Shown: positions 52,979-62,253 of the stretch, in pieces | Numbering within the stretch: the first letter of the stretch is position 1 | How the letters are laid out: each line of letters begins with the position of its first letter | Position numbers and translations under genes: made by a program | The notes under the pieces: generated by a model | Databases searched by the model: none | What the model was told of the DNA's origin: nothing | What the model saw: only the letters and a program-made list of their open reading frames with translations | Assembly: GCA_963767635.1 (NCBI GenBank) | Contig: CAVYEM010000001.1 | Coordinates: 248,001 to 312,000 of the forward strand | Origin: CAVYEM01 sp963767635 | GTDB lineage: Bacteria; Vulcanimicrobiota; Vulcanimicrobiia; Vulcanimicrobiales; Vulcanimicrobiaceae | Length of the DNA stretch: 64,000 bases | Direction: 5' to 3'

Positions 52979-55027
52979 ATGCGAGTATCTAATTTTCTTC
53001 GTAACTTTGCACTTGTAACTTGCACGGTTTCCGTGGCGGCCTGTGGAGGCGGCGGCGGTGGCGGCGGATTGCCGCCCGCACCCGGTGAACAGCCTTCTCC
53101 GTCCGCGAGCTCGACGCCGGCGATTATGCCGATGTCGATTCTCTCCGTTGGGCCGAACAATCAGATTGCGGTGACGGGAACCATCGTCGCGATTCAGAGC
53201 CACGGCTTTCAGATCGAAGGCGGAAAGGGCATCGGATACTACAACGTCGCGACGGATGCGTCGACGACGTTCAACAATTTCGTGCCGGCGATTGGCGAGT
53301 TCGTCGAAGCCGGCGGCACGGGGACGCCGGCGACGTCGATGAGCGCAACTTCCGTAAGGCTACTGTCGCTGCCGAGCCAGCCGGTTACGGCGGCTGGGCA
53401 AGTGACCGCAACCGTTATCGGAGGCTTTACGCTAACGAACGACGGAACGAACACGAACATCTTCCCAATCTATTCCACCAAGTACACCGGCGCACAGCCC
53501 TACATCGGCGAGTACGTCACGGTGGGCGGCATCGGGGCTCTGGGGGGCTCGATCGTTGCGCAAACGATCGCGCAAACGAATTCCGACTCAAGCACCCCAT
53601 CGCCGAGCGCTTCACCTACGGCGGCACCAACACCGACAACTGCGCCAACGCCCACGACTGCACCGACCCCCACGACGGCGCCGACGCCGGTTCCGACGAT
53701 TGCGCCCACGCCCGTACCCACGGTACGGCCGACCATCGCGCCTCGTCCGACGCCGCGACCCACGCCCGTGCCCACGTCAGTGCCGAGCCCTGCGCCCGGT
53801 GGTCCCCCGGCCACGCAATTCATGGAAAGTACCTGGGGCAAGATCAGCGCGTTCCAAGTCTTCGACGATACGAGCAACGGCTATGTGCCCATGGCGTTAG
53901 CAGCGCAGGATGGCCGTCGCTATACCGCAGTCTGGGGCGCCCGCTGGAACATCGGCACCGCTTGGCTCCAGAGCAATCCCTCACTGCGCACCGGTTACTA
54001 CAATGCGCTCGAAACCGACGAAGTCTCCACCGGTTGGGGCGCGATCGGCCACACGCTGACGTGGTGGAAAGCGAACCATCCTGATTGGGTTCTGTATTCG
54101 TGCACGTCCGACGGATCGCCGACGTCGACGCCAGCATGGGTGCCCGGTCTGAAAACCAACGTCCCGCTCGACGTGCACAATCCCGCCGTGGTTCAATATC
54201 AGATTCGTCTGATGGCCGACTACGCGCACCGGATGGGGTATCGCGCGCTAGCAATCGACGAAGCCACTTTCTGGCAAGCCGACGTCGGCGTGCACGGAGG
54301 CTACGGCTGCGGAATCTATCAAAACGGTTCCTTCGTCCGCCGCTACAACGGTGTTCGGGACACGAACTGGATCGCCGACGTGGTTGCATGGGTGAAGATC
54401 GCGCACTCCATCCTCACCTCGGACCGGACGATCTCGCAGTACGGCCTCAAACTGATGGTGAATCACCCCGCCAATCAGCTCACGTCCAGTGAAACCGAAT
54501 TTCTGGCAAACGTCGATGCGGATCTCGACGAAACCGGCTACATTGACTACGGCCGCCCGCAGACGTCCTCACCAAGCGCGTTTCTACTGCGGACCAATTG
54601 GGCGCGGTATGCGCAACAGCATGGCGTGGCGGTGCTCATGAACGCCAACTGGTCGCACGACCAGGTCGGCTCGCCGGAGCTGGACTATTCCGTGGCGACT
54701 TACCTAATGGGCAACGAACAAGGCGAATCACTCTACGTCGCACCCGCCCGAGGCTACGGCATCGAGCAGTGGCACAGCGAGTATGCCGCAAACATCGGCG
54801 CGCCCTGCGGCGACTACTACCGCGATGCCACCAGCCCGAGCATCTACTATCGGAAGTTCGCCAACGCACTGGTGGTGGTGAACGCGGGTTCGGGCGGCGC
54901 CAGGGAAACGGCGCATCTCCCGAGCGGGCATCAGTACGCCGATTTGTTTCATCAGCCTATCGGAAGCCAATTGACTCTCCCCTCCAACCAAGGGTACGTA
55001 CTTCTGACCGGCAACGGGTGTAGGTAG
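52979..55027 (+). CDS. Glycoside hydrolase-like (GHL15-type) lipoprotein, copy 2, with DUF5666-like domains
   Basis: 682 residues. Lipobox VAACGG; Gly-rich start; two OB-like DUF5666-type repeats at residues about 60-200 (VTGTIVAIQSHGFQIEGG; AGQVTATVIGGFTLTND); a long Pro-Thr linker (TTAPTPTTAPTPTTAPTP) near 215-285; then the same TIM-barrel-like domain as copy 1: WGKISAFQVFDDTS, LTWWKANHPDWVLYSCTSDG, VPLDVHNPAVVQYQIRLMADYA, DEATFWQAD and VDADLDETGYIDYG. Probably acts on an exopolysaccharide at the cell surface. It lies directly before the rpsR promoter. Confidence 0.75.
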   Translation: MRVSNFLRNFALVTCTVSVAACGGGGGGGGLPPAPGEQPSPSASSTPAIMPMSILSVGPNNQIAVTGTIVAIQSHGFQIEGGKGIGYYNVATDASTTFNNFVPAIGEFVEAGGTGTPATSMSATSVRLLSLPSQPVTAAGQVTATVIGGFTLTNDGTNTNIFPIYSTKYTGAQPYIGEYVTVGGIGALGGSIVAQTIAQTNSDSSTPSPSASPTAAPTPTTAPTPTTAPTPTTAPTPVPTIAPTPVPTVRPTIAPRPTPRPTPVPTSVPSPAPGGPPATQFMESTWGKISAFQVFDDTSNGYVPMALAAQDGRRYTAVWGARWNIGTAWLQSNPSLRTGYYNALETDEVSTGWGAIGHTLTWWKANHPDWVLYSCTSDGSPTSTPAWVPGLKTNVPLDVHNPAVVQYQIRLMADYAHRMGYRALAIDEATFWQADVGVHGGYGCGIYQNGSFVRRYNGVRDTNWIADVVAWVKIAHSILTSDRTISQYGLKLMVNHPANQLTSSETEFLANVDADLDETGYIDYGRPQTSSPSAFLLRTNWARYAQQHGVAVLMNANWSHDQVGSPELDYSVATYLMGNEQGESLYVAPARGYGIEQWHSEYAANIGAPCGDYYRDATSPSIYYRKFANALVVVNAGSGGARETAHLPSGHQYADLFHQPIGSQLTLPSNQGYVLLTGNGCR

Positions 55028-55034
55028 AGCCGGA

Positions 55035-55052
55035 GGCGAACGGACGTTCGCC
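55035..55052. terminator. Hairpin after the copy 2 glycosidase gene
   Basis: GGCGAACG pairs with CGTTCGCC around two bases (18 bases, perfect). No T-run follows, so termination is probable but not certain. Confidence 0.5.
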
Positions 55053-55062
55053 GCATCGGGGG

Positions 55063-55113
55063 TAGCCAACGGGTCCGGGAGGCGCTATACTCGTAGCGAT
55101 TTTCCCGGACCCG
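55063..55113 (+). promoter_or_regulatory. Promoter of rpsR-rplI within an 11-bp inverted repeat
   Basis: TAGCCA at 55063-55068 and TATACT at 55086-55091 are 17 bases apart. The -10 box is enclosed by CGGGTCCGGGA (55070-55080) and its exact complement TCCCGGACCCG (55103-55113). The repeat could be an operator or, once transcribed, part of a leader structure. A second small hairpin (CTAG-GTGG/CCAC-CTAG) lies just before the ribosome site. Confidence 0.5.
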
Positions 55114-55220
55114 AATCTATATCCGGTACGATATAGTAGTGGCGCGCGATTTGGCGCGTCACTTCGCTAGGGTCACGCGTCTAGTCGTGGCCGTCAACCA
55201 CCTAGTGAAAGGATATTCAA

Positions 55221-55466
55221 ATGGCGACTAAGCCCAAGCGCACCGTCAAGGAGCGCCGGACCAAGCGCAAGCCGTGCAATTTTTGCGCCGATAAGGCGCT
55301 GGACATCAACTACAAGGACGTGGGGCGGCTCAAAAAATGCGTATCCGAACGCGGCAAGATTCTCCCGCGCCGCATCTCGGGCAATTGTGCGAGACACCAA
55401 CGCATGCTTACCGTCGCGGTCAAGCGCGCGCGCGTGATTGCTTTTCTGCCCTTCGTCACGGAATAG
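55221..55466 (+). CDS. rpsR: 30S ribosomal protein S18
   Basis: 81 residues; the S18 core KPCNFCADKALDINYKDVGRLKKCVSERGKILPRRISGNCARHQRMLTVAVKRARVIAFLPF is fully present, including Cys pairs that hint at zinc binding. AAAGGA precedes the ATG. Normally directly follows ssb; here it is preceded by a glycosidase-like gene and its own promoter. Confidence 0.97.
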   Translation: MATKPKRTVKERRTKRKPCNFCADKALDINYKDVGRLKKCVSERGKILPRRISGNCARHQRMLTVAVKRARVIAFLPFVTE

Positions 55467-55468
55467 CG

Positions 55469-55915
55469 GTGAAACTCATCCTCCTGAGCGACGTCAAAGC
55501 GCTCGGCAAGAAGGGGCAGATCGTCGAGGTTGCCGAGGGGTACGCCCGTAATTTTCTACTTCCGCGCAGTTTGGCCACCGAGGCAAACCGCGGCGCGCTC
55601 ACGATGCTGGACCAACAGACAAAAGCGCACGCGAAGCGCGAAGCGCAGGCCGTCGCCCAAACCGAAGAACTGGCCAAACTCCTCGAGAGCAGGCCGGTGT
55701 CGGTGCGCGCACGCGCAGGCGGCAACGGCAGATTGTTCGGCACGGTCACCAATGCGGACATCGCCGGCGCGATCTCTCAAACGTTTTCGATTGCGGTGGA
55801 CAAGCACAAAATAGAAGTGAAGAACGCCATAAAGGCCTTGGGCAGCTATCCGATCGAAATCCGCCTGGGCAAGAACGTGGTCGCTAAAGCGACCGTAAGC
55901 GTCGTTGCAGATTAG
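55469..55915 (+). CDS. rplI: 50S ribosomal protein L9
   Basis: 148 residues. The N-terminal domain KLILLSDVKALGKKGQIVEVAEGYARNFLLPRSLA, a long helix, and the C-terminal RNA-binding domain with GNGRLFGTVTNADIAGAI are standard L9. GTG start two bases after the rpsR stop. Confidence 0.97.
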   Translation: MKLILLSDVKALGKKGQIVEVAEGYARNFLLPRSLATEANRGALTMLDQQTKAHAKREAQAVAQTEELAKLLESRPVSVRARAGGNGRLFGTVTNADIAGAISQTFSIAVDKHKIEVKNAIKALGSYPIEIRLGKNVVAKATVSVVAD

Positions 55916-56001
55916 GGAATCTCTGAAGAAGTCTCCGTGGTGCAGCGCCGTGGCGAAAAGCGACATGGCGATGGACCGCGTGGGGCTTTTTCAGGGGTTC
56001 C
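55916..56001 (+). promoter_or_regulatory. Long imperfect hairpin between rplI and lonC
   Basis: The 20 bases 55916-55935 can pair along their full length with 55982-56001 if G-U pairs are allowed (arms GGAATCTCTGAAG... and ...CTTTTTCAGGGGTTCC). The 46-base loop ends just before the lonC GTG at 56016. Such a structure could separate ribosomal protein output from lonC/dnaB output by processing or partial termination. Confidence 0.45.
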
Positions 56002-56015
56002 TTTAGCAGGTAGCC

Positions 56016-58011
56016 GTGTCCGCAACCGGTGAGAATCCCTATCTGGCGCGTTTTCGCCGCAAGTTCAGCAGCGAAGAGGAGACGAGCCGCTACGTGTCCG
56101 CGTTGTACGACGTTCTCGCGAACACCATCGGCCCCGACAAGCTCGTCCTGCGCGCCGGCAAGATGAACGCGCTCAAGCTCATGCGTTCTCACGCGTTGCC
56201 GGATCGCATCTGCGCGCTGCAGCGCTTGGTCTTTGAAGATCCGACCCTTGAGCGCGTGACGGGCCGCGCAAACACTCGGCGCGTGATCGCAGAGATGGAA
56301 GAGCGCTTGGCGGACCTCATCGCACAGCGGAACGTCGAAGATTCCATCGAGCGCAAGATCAATGCCAAGATGGTCGAGCGTCATCAGGACTATCTCAAAG
56401 ACCTCAAGATGGAAGCCCTGCGTGACGACTCCGGTCCTGAAACGCCCGCGACGCAGAAAAAGCTGGAAGAGCTCGAAAAGCTGGGCGATCGGGGCTTGGC
56501 CGCTTCCGCACTGCGGTTGCTGCGCCCGCAATCGCTCAAAGAAGTCGTCGGCCAAGAAGCCGCGATTCGCGCCCTGCTGGCAAAAATTTCGTCGCCGTAT
56601 CCCACGCACGTGATCCTGTACGGGCCGCCGGGCGTCGGCAAGACCACGGTGGCGCGATTGGCGCTGGAGGTGGCCAAGACGCGCGCGTACACGCCGTTCG
56701 CAAAAGGAGCGCCGTTCGTCGAGGCAACCGGCGCCACTCTGCGGTGGGATCCGCGCGAGACGACCAATCCACTTTTGGGAAGCGTGCACGATCCGATATA
56801 CCAAGGCAGCCGGCGGGAATTTGCGGAGAGCGGCATCCCAGAGCCGAAGCTCGGATTGGTGACGCGCGCACACGGCGGCGTGCTCTTCATCGACGAGATT
56901 GGTGAGATGGACCCGCTGCTGCAAACCAAGCTGCTCAAAGTGCTCGAAGACAAGAAGGTGGTCTTCGAATCGTCGTATTACGACGAAACCTCGCCCAACG
57001 TCCCGCAGTACATCAAGCGCTTGTTCCGAGAAGGCGCACCGGCGGATTTTATCTTAATCGGGGCAACGACACGCGAACCGGAGGACATCGACGCGGCCAT
57101 TCGCTCGCGCTGCGCCGCCGTCTATTTCGAGCCGCTCACGCAGCACCAAATCGTTTCAATCGTCAACGGTTCGATCAAGCGGCTTGGAGCAAAGGCTGCA
57201 CGGGGCGTGGCCGCCCTCATTGCTTCGTACACGATCGAAGGGCGCAAAGCGGTGCAGATCGTTGCCGACGCGTACGGGCATGCGCTCTACCGGTCACACG
57301 CTCCGCGTCAAAGCGCGCAGGAAAGAATTGCCGTGGGTACTACCCCCGGCGTGACGATCTCCGAGGACGACGTGCGAGAGGTAGTGCAATCCGGGCGGCT
57401 GGTACAGCACACTATCGTTCGCGGACGCGCGACCCGCGAAATTGGCAAGACGTTCGGCCTGGGCGTGCTGCACTATCTGGGAAGCATCATCGAAATCGAA
57501 GCCGTCGCCTTCGCCGCAGGCTCCAGCGGAAAAGGGTCCGTGCGCTTCAACGATGCGGCCGGTGCGATGGCCAAAGACAGCGTGTTCAACGCCGCCGCGG
57601 TTTTGCGCGCCGTTACAGGCTTGGACACCGCCAATTACGATCTGCACATCAACGTGATCGGCGGCGGAAACATCGACGGACCCTCTGCGGGCTTGGCCAT
57701 TTTTCTCGCTCTCTACTCCGCGCTGACCAAAACGCCGCTCCCGCAGGACATCGCCGTGACGGGCGAGCTGTCGATTCAAGGCAAAGTGCGGCCCGTGGGC
57801 GGCATCATCGAGAAACTCTATGCCGCCAGGCAGGCCGGCATGCGTGCCATGCTCGTGCCCAAAGAAAACATGCGCGAGATCGATCGATCTCTAGCCGGCA
57901 TCGAAGTCGTGCCGGTGAGTTCCGTCGAGCAGGCCTTTCGAGACTTTGGGTCTCCACAAGAAATCCACAAGGCGAGCGGCTCGCGGGCGGCGCAGTACTT
58001 TTGCTCGCTCA
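56016..58011 (+). CDS. lonC: LonC-type Lon family protease
   Basis: A Lon-related AAA+ protease of about 660 residues. Walker A YGPPGVGKTTVARLAL near residue 205, Walker B GVLFIDEIGEMD near residue 293, sensor FILIGATTREPEDI; the Lon protease domain has the catalytic Ser in NIDGPSAGLAIFLALYSAL and Lys in VGGIIEKLYAARQ. Similar genes (spore_lon_C type) lie before dnaB in Clostridia. In this sequence there is no stop before the dnaB ATG at 58012, so the ORF runs on as one 1002-codon fusion. I draw the border at that ATG. Confidence 0.88.
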
Positions 58012-59379
58012 TGAGCGTTACCAATCTCCCCGTCGTCGATCGCATTCCGCCGCAAAACCTGGAGGCGGAGATGGCGCTGCTCGGGTCGGTGCTCGTCGAT
58101 CGTGAGATCATGGGCATCGTTAGCGAGATCTTGCGCCCCGAAGACTTCTACGCGCACGTTCACGAATCGATTTATTCGGCGCTGAACCACCTGTACGATC
58201 GCGGCGAACCGCTCGATAAGATCACGCTGGCCGAAGAACTTCGCCGGCGCGGAAGCCTCGAAAACGTGGGGGGACTCTCCTACCTTTCCTCGCTCATGGA
58301 CACGGTACAGACGGCTGCGTCCGCGGCCTACTATGCGAAGATCGTGCGCGAAAAAGCGGTGCTGCGCGGACTGATCCACGCCGGCACGCGGATTACGCAA
58401 CTCGGCTTCGAGAACGAAGAAGACGTGGAGGGCGCGCTCGATCGCAGCGAGCAAATGGTGTACGAGATCGGCATGCGGCAAGCGCACGGGCAATTCACGC
58501 CGGTGAGCCGTTTGCTCAAACCAGCGTTCGAGCACATCGATAAACTGTTTCACAGCCGCGGCGATCGCACGGGGTTGACGTCGGGATTCCGCGACATCGA
58601 TGAAATGACGACCGGTTTCCAACCGGGCAACTTCATCATCCTGGCGGCCCGGCCCGGCATGGGCAAGACGTCGCTCGCTTTGAACATGGCAGTGGCGGCC
58701 GCGCGCGAGGAGACCGATCCCGTAGCGTTTTTCTCGTTGGAAATGTCCAACGACGAGTTGGTGCAGCGGCTCATCTGCGCTGAAGCGCACATCAGCATGC
58801 ACGACATGCGGCGCGGCAACATCAAACCGCATCATTGGGAAAAAATTTCCGATGCGATGGGAGTGCTCAACGAGTTGCCGATCTATCTCGACGACGCGGG
58901 CGGTCTTTCCGTTTCCGAAATACGCAGCCGCTGCCGCCGCCTGAAGTCCGCGAACGGTCTCTCGGCGGTTTTTGTCGATTATCTGCAGTCTGCTGCGTCC
59001 CGGCGTGCTGAGCAAAGGCGCTAATCGCAACGAAGAGCTCTCCGATATCTGCCGCACGTTAAAGATGACGGCCAAGGACTTGGGAGTGCCCATAATCGCG
59101 CTCGCGCAGCTCAATCGCGGCGTTGAAACGCGAGTCGAGAAGCGTCCGATGCTCAGCGACTTGCGCGACTCGGGCTCCTTGGAACAAGAGTCCGATATGG
59201 TCGCATTTTTGTACCGCGAAGGATACTACGTCAACGACGTATCCGAACCGGATCTCACCGAGTTCATCGTGGCCAAACACCGCAACGGGCCTACGGGAAC
59301 GGTCAGGCTGCGTTTTCAGCGAGAATACACGCTCTTCGTCCCGTACGGGGACGAAGCGCACTATCCCACGCCGTTATAA
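58012..59379 (+). CDS. dnaB: Replicative DNA helicase DnaB (frameshifted)
   Basis: DnaB is the hexameric helicase at the replication fork. N-terminal domain: RIPPQNLEAEMALLGSVLVDREIMG; C-terminal RecA-like domain with Walker A ILAARPGMGKTSLALNMAV (near residue 215), FFSLEMSNDELVQRL and the Walker B Asp in AVFVDYLQ. At 58989 one extra T after CAG moves the frame; skipping it gives LLRPGVLSKGANRNEELSDICRTLK and then ALAQLNRGVETRVEKRPMLSDLRDSGSLEQ to the stop at 59379. Full length about 455 residues. Since DnaB is essential, the break is almost certainly an error. Confidence 0.95.
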
Positions 59380-59422
59380 CGTCCTCGCGCGCAGGCCTGG
59401 TGCCTCAACATCGGCTCGTTCT

Positions 59423-60451
59423 TCAAAACGTAGCCATCAGGGCGATCCACTCATCACGGCTGATGCGCAAGTCGCTCTCGCTCAGCGCCGCCAGCGGCGT
59501 GCGCGGCAGGCGCTCGCGCGCGCACAAGTCGCGCGCGTTCGTGTCCACGTACAATAGACCGGTCACCAGCTCGCCGCGTTCCCGCGCTTGGTGCATCACG
59601 CGCAGCGCGTCGATGCGGTCGGTGGGATCGTATTCGTTCTCGAGTTTGCGCAGCAGCACGCGATCGCCGCTGTCGAATACGATCTCCGTCACGGTTCCGG
59701 GTTCATAGTCGACCGTGATTTCTTTGCTGCCCATGATGAAGTCGGGAACATTCAGGACGGCGTGGTGGTCTTTGACGTACGCGTAGCTCTTCGTCGAGCC
59801 TTCGTGGTCGTTGAACGTCACGCACGGACTGATCACGTCCAGCACGGCGATGCCGCGGTGTGCGAAGGCGGCTTGCAATAGCGGAATCAGTTGTTTGCCG
59901 TCGCCCGAAAACGAACGTGCCACCAGCGTTGCGCCCAGTTCCACGGCAATGCCGCAGACGTCGATGGTCTCGAACTCGTTTACTTGTCCTTTCTTGAGGA
60001 CCGAGCCGCGGTCGGCTGTGGCCGAGAACTGTCCTTTCGTCAGGCCGTAGCAGCCGTTGTCTTCGATGATGTAGGTGCAGTCCACGTTACGGCGCATCAT
60101 GTGGCAGTACTGTCCTAGGCCGATGCTCGCAGTGTCGCCGTCGCCGCTGATTCCCAGCATGAGTAGTTCGCGATTGGCCAGTTTCGCGCCGGTGGCCAGC
60201 GAGGGCATCCGTCCGTGGACCCCGTTGAAGCCATGCGCGCGATCGACGAAATATGCGGGTGTTTTCGAAGAGCATCCGATGCCGCTCATCTTCGCGAGCT
60301 TGTACGGGTCGACGCCGAAATCGTACAACGCCTTGATCAGATGGTTGGTGATGGAATTGTGTCCGCAGCCGGCACATAGCGTGCTGGCCGATCCCTTATA
60401 CACGTCTCGCGCAAGACCGATGAGGTTCACGTTTGCAGGAGTCGTAGTCAT
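59423..60451 (-). CDS. korB: 2-oxoacid:ferredoxin oxidoreductase, beta subunit
   Basis: 342 residues. Binds thiamine pyrophosphate: LCAGCGHNSI with the cluster-type CxxC, GIGCSSKTPAYF, and the TPP/Mg motif ISGDGDTASIGLGQYCHMMRRNVDCTYIIEDNGCYGLTKGQ. Works with the alpha subunit to interconvert 2-oxoglutarate (or another 2-oxoacid) and acyl-CoA plus CO2 using ferredoxin. The start overlaps the korA stop by 4 bases. Confidence 0.94.
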   Translation of the reverse strand: MTTTPANVNLIGLARDVYKGSASTLCAGCGHNSITNHLIKALYDFGVDPYKLAKMSGIGCSSKTPAYFVDRAHGFNGVHGRMPSLATGAKLANRELLMLGISGDGDTASIGLGQYCHMMRRNVDCTYIIEDNGCYGLTKGQFSATADRGSVLKKGQVNEFETIDVCGIAVELGATLVARSFSGDGKQLIPLLQAAFAHRGIAVLDVISPCVTFNDHEGSTKSYAYVKDHHAVLNVPDFIMGSKEITVDYEPGTVTEIVFDSGDRVLLRKLENEYDPTDRIDALRVMHQARERGELVTGLLYVDTNARDLCARERLPRTPLAALSESDLRISRDEWIALMATF

Positions 60452-62247
60452 ACCGGTACCGGTCCTTCTGCCTGGAGCAAAGGTTCGAGAATGGCGCGCG
60501 CGTCGATCGGCACGCCGTTGTAATGGCGAATGGAACGGACCCGCTCGATCAGCTGCGCTGGCAGCTCCGAGCGGAGAATGGCGTGCAGCTGGCCGTCTCG
60601 GTTTTGTTCGATAACGTACACGCGATCGTGCCGCTCGATAAAGTCGGCAACATCGCGCGAGAACGGTAAGGCGCGCACCCGCAGGTAGTCCGTCCGTACG
60701 CCGGCTTCCCGCAGCTTCTCGCGCGCTTCGACGAGCGCGTGATGCGTGGTGCCGTAGGCGATGATTCCGATCCCGTTGCCCGACTCTTCGATGAGCGGCT
60801 GCGGCACGAGGTCGCGGGCGGTGTCATGCTTGCGCACAAGCCGATCCAGATTGTCGCGATAGACGTTCGGATTTTCCGAATACCGCGCGTACTCGTCGTG
60901 CCCCGAACCGCGCGTAAAATATCCCGCCAGCGGATGTTCGGTGCCCGGAATTGTGCGGTATGGTATGCCGTCACCTTCCACGTCTTGATAGCGGCCCCAC
61001 GATTGGATCTTGGCGAGATCTTCGGCGCCCAGCACTTTGCCCCGATCGAACGGCTTGTCCGGATACTTCAGCGCCGGCGTCATCCAGAGGTTCATGCCAA
61101 GGTCCAGGTCGCTGAGCACAAATACCGGCGTTTGCAAACGGTCAGCCAAATCGAAGGCCTGCATCGAAAATTCGTATGCTTCCGACACCGTCGCCGGCAA
61201 AAGCACGACGTGTTTGGTGTCGCCGTGGGAAAGCGTATAGGCGAATTGCACGTCGCCCTGAAGCGTGCGAGTCGGCAGTCCCGTGGACGGCCCGGCGCGC
61301 TGCACGTCGAAGATGACGCCGGGCAATTCCGCGTAATACCCCAGGCCGGCGAACTCGGCCATGAGTGATAGACCCGGGCCCGACGTCGAGGTCATCGCAC
61401 GCGCGCCGGCCCAGGTCGCGCCGAACACCATTCCGATGGCGGCCAGTTCATCTTCGGCTTGTATCACCGCCGCTTTGCGCTCTCCCGTTTGAGGATCGAC
61501 GCGGAAGCGCTCGCAATACGCAATGAACGCCTCGCATAACGAGGACGATGGCGTGATCGGATACCACGCGGCGACGGTGCAGCCGCCCATTACGCAACCC
61601 AGCGCCGCGGCATTGTTGCCGTCCATGAGCAGCAAGGATTCGGTCGTGCCCGACATTCGTTCCAACCGATAAGGATCTTGTTTAACGAGCGTTTGCGCGG
61701 CGTAGTCCATGCCCAACCGAACCGCCTCCATATTGGTTTCGACGGCTTTGGGTTTGCGTTTGAACTGCGAAACGAGCGCTGCTTCGATCACTTCCGCGGG
61801 GATCGAAAGCAATTGCGCAACTACGCCGACGTACACCATGTTCGTGAGATACTTGCGCATGGCGCCGTCGCTGATGTGTTCTTTAGCCATTTTTGCAAAC
61901 GGTACCGCGTAATAGGTGACGTCGTCGCGAGCGTCCGCGCCCAATGAATACGCGGCCTCATAAATGACCGCGCCGCCGGATTTGACGTCAGCCAGGTCTG
62001 ATTGCCACGTTGCCGGGTTGAGGGCGACGAGCATGTCGATGTCGCGGCTGCGGCACTGATACCCTTGCGGTGATACGCGCACGTCGAACCACGTCGGAAG
62101 CCCTTCGATGTTCGATGGGAAGACGTTTTTGGGCGCGACGGGAATCCCTAAGCGGAAGATCGCGTTCGCCAATACGAGGTTTGCCGACTGGCTGCCGGAG
62201 CCGTTGACGGTAGCCGCTCGGATCGTCAGATCGTTAACGAGGCGCAC
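60448..62247 (-). CDS. korA: 2-oxoacid:ferredoxin oxidoreductase, fused gamma-alpha subunit
   Basis: 599 residues. Residues 1-190 are the gamma domain (GSGSQSANLVLANAIFRLGIPV, MLVALNPATW); residues about 210-599 are the pyrimidine-binding alpha domain (GNNAAALGCVMGGCTVAAWYPITPSSSLCEAF; AEDELAAIGMVFGATWAGARAMTSTSGPGLSLM). This two-subunit KorAB layout is typical of 2-oxoglutarate synthase/oxidoreductase in aerobes and in the reductive TCA branch. Six bases downstream of the gamma-carbonic-anhydrase-like gene. Confidence 0.94.
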   Translation of the reverse strand: MRLVNDLTIRAATVNGSGSQSANLVLANAIFRLGIPVAPKNVFPSNIEGLPTWFDVRVSPQGYQCRSRDIDMLVALNPATWQSDLADVKSGGAVIYEAAYSLGADARDDVTYYAVPFAKMAKEHISDGAMRKYLTNMVYVGVVAQLLSIPAEVIEAALVSQFKRKPKAVETNMEAVRLGMDYAAQTLVKQDPYRLERMSGTTESLLLMDGNNAAALGCVMGGCTVAAWYPITPSSSLCEAFIAYCERFRVDPQTGERKAAVIQAEDELAAIGMVFGATWAGARAMTSTSGPGLSLMAEFAGLGYYAELPGVIFDVQRAGPSTGLPTRTLQGDVQFAYTLSHGDTKHVVLLPATVSEAYEFSMQAFDLADRLQTPVFVLSDLDLGMNLWMTPALKYPDKPFDRGKVLGAEDLAKIQSWGRYQDVEGDGIPYRTIPGTEHPLAGYFTRGSGHDEYARYSENPNVYRDNLDRLVRKHDTARDLVPQPLIEESGNGIGIIAYGTTHHALVEAREKLREAGVRTDYLRVRALPFSRDVADFIERHDRVYVIEQNRDGQLHAILRSELPAQLIERVRSIRHYNGVPIDARAILEPLLQAEGPVPV

Positions 62248-62253
62248 TTACGT

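Noticed and set aside
53600..53790. Tandem repeat as a CRISPR-like array
   Set aside because: It encodes the Pro-Thr linker in frame and has no spacers.
21733..55220. Integrative element or prophage
   Set aside because: No integrase, att repeats, phage or conjugation genes; glnA and other chromosomal genes lie inside.
58986..58995. Programmed +1 frameshift in dnaB
   Set aside because: No slow codon or stop at the site, and many other genes here carry the same type of error.
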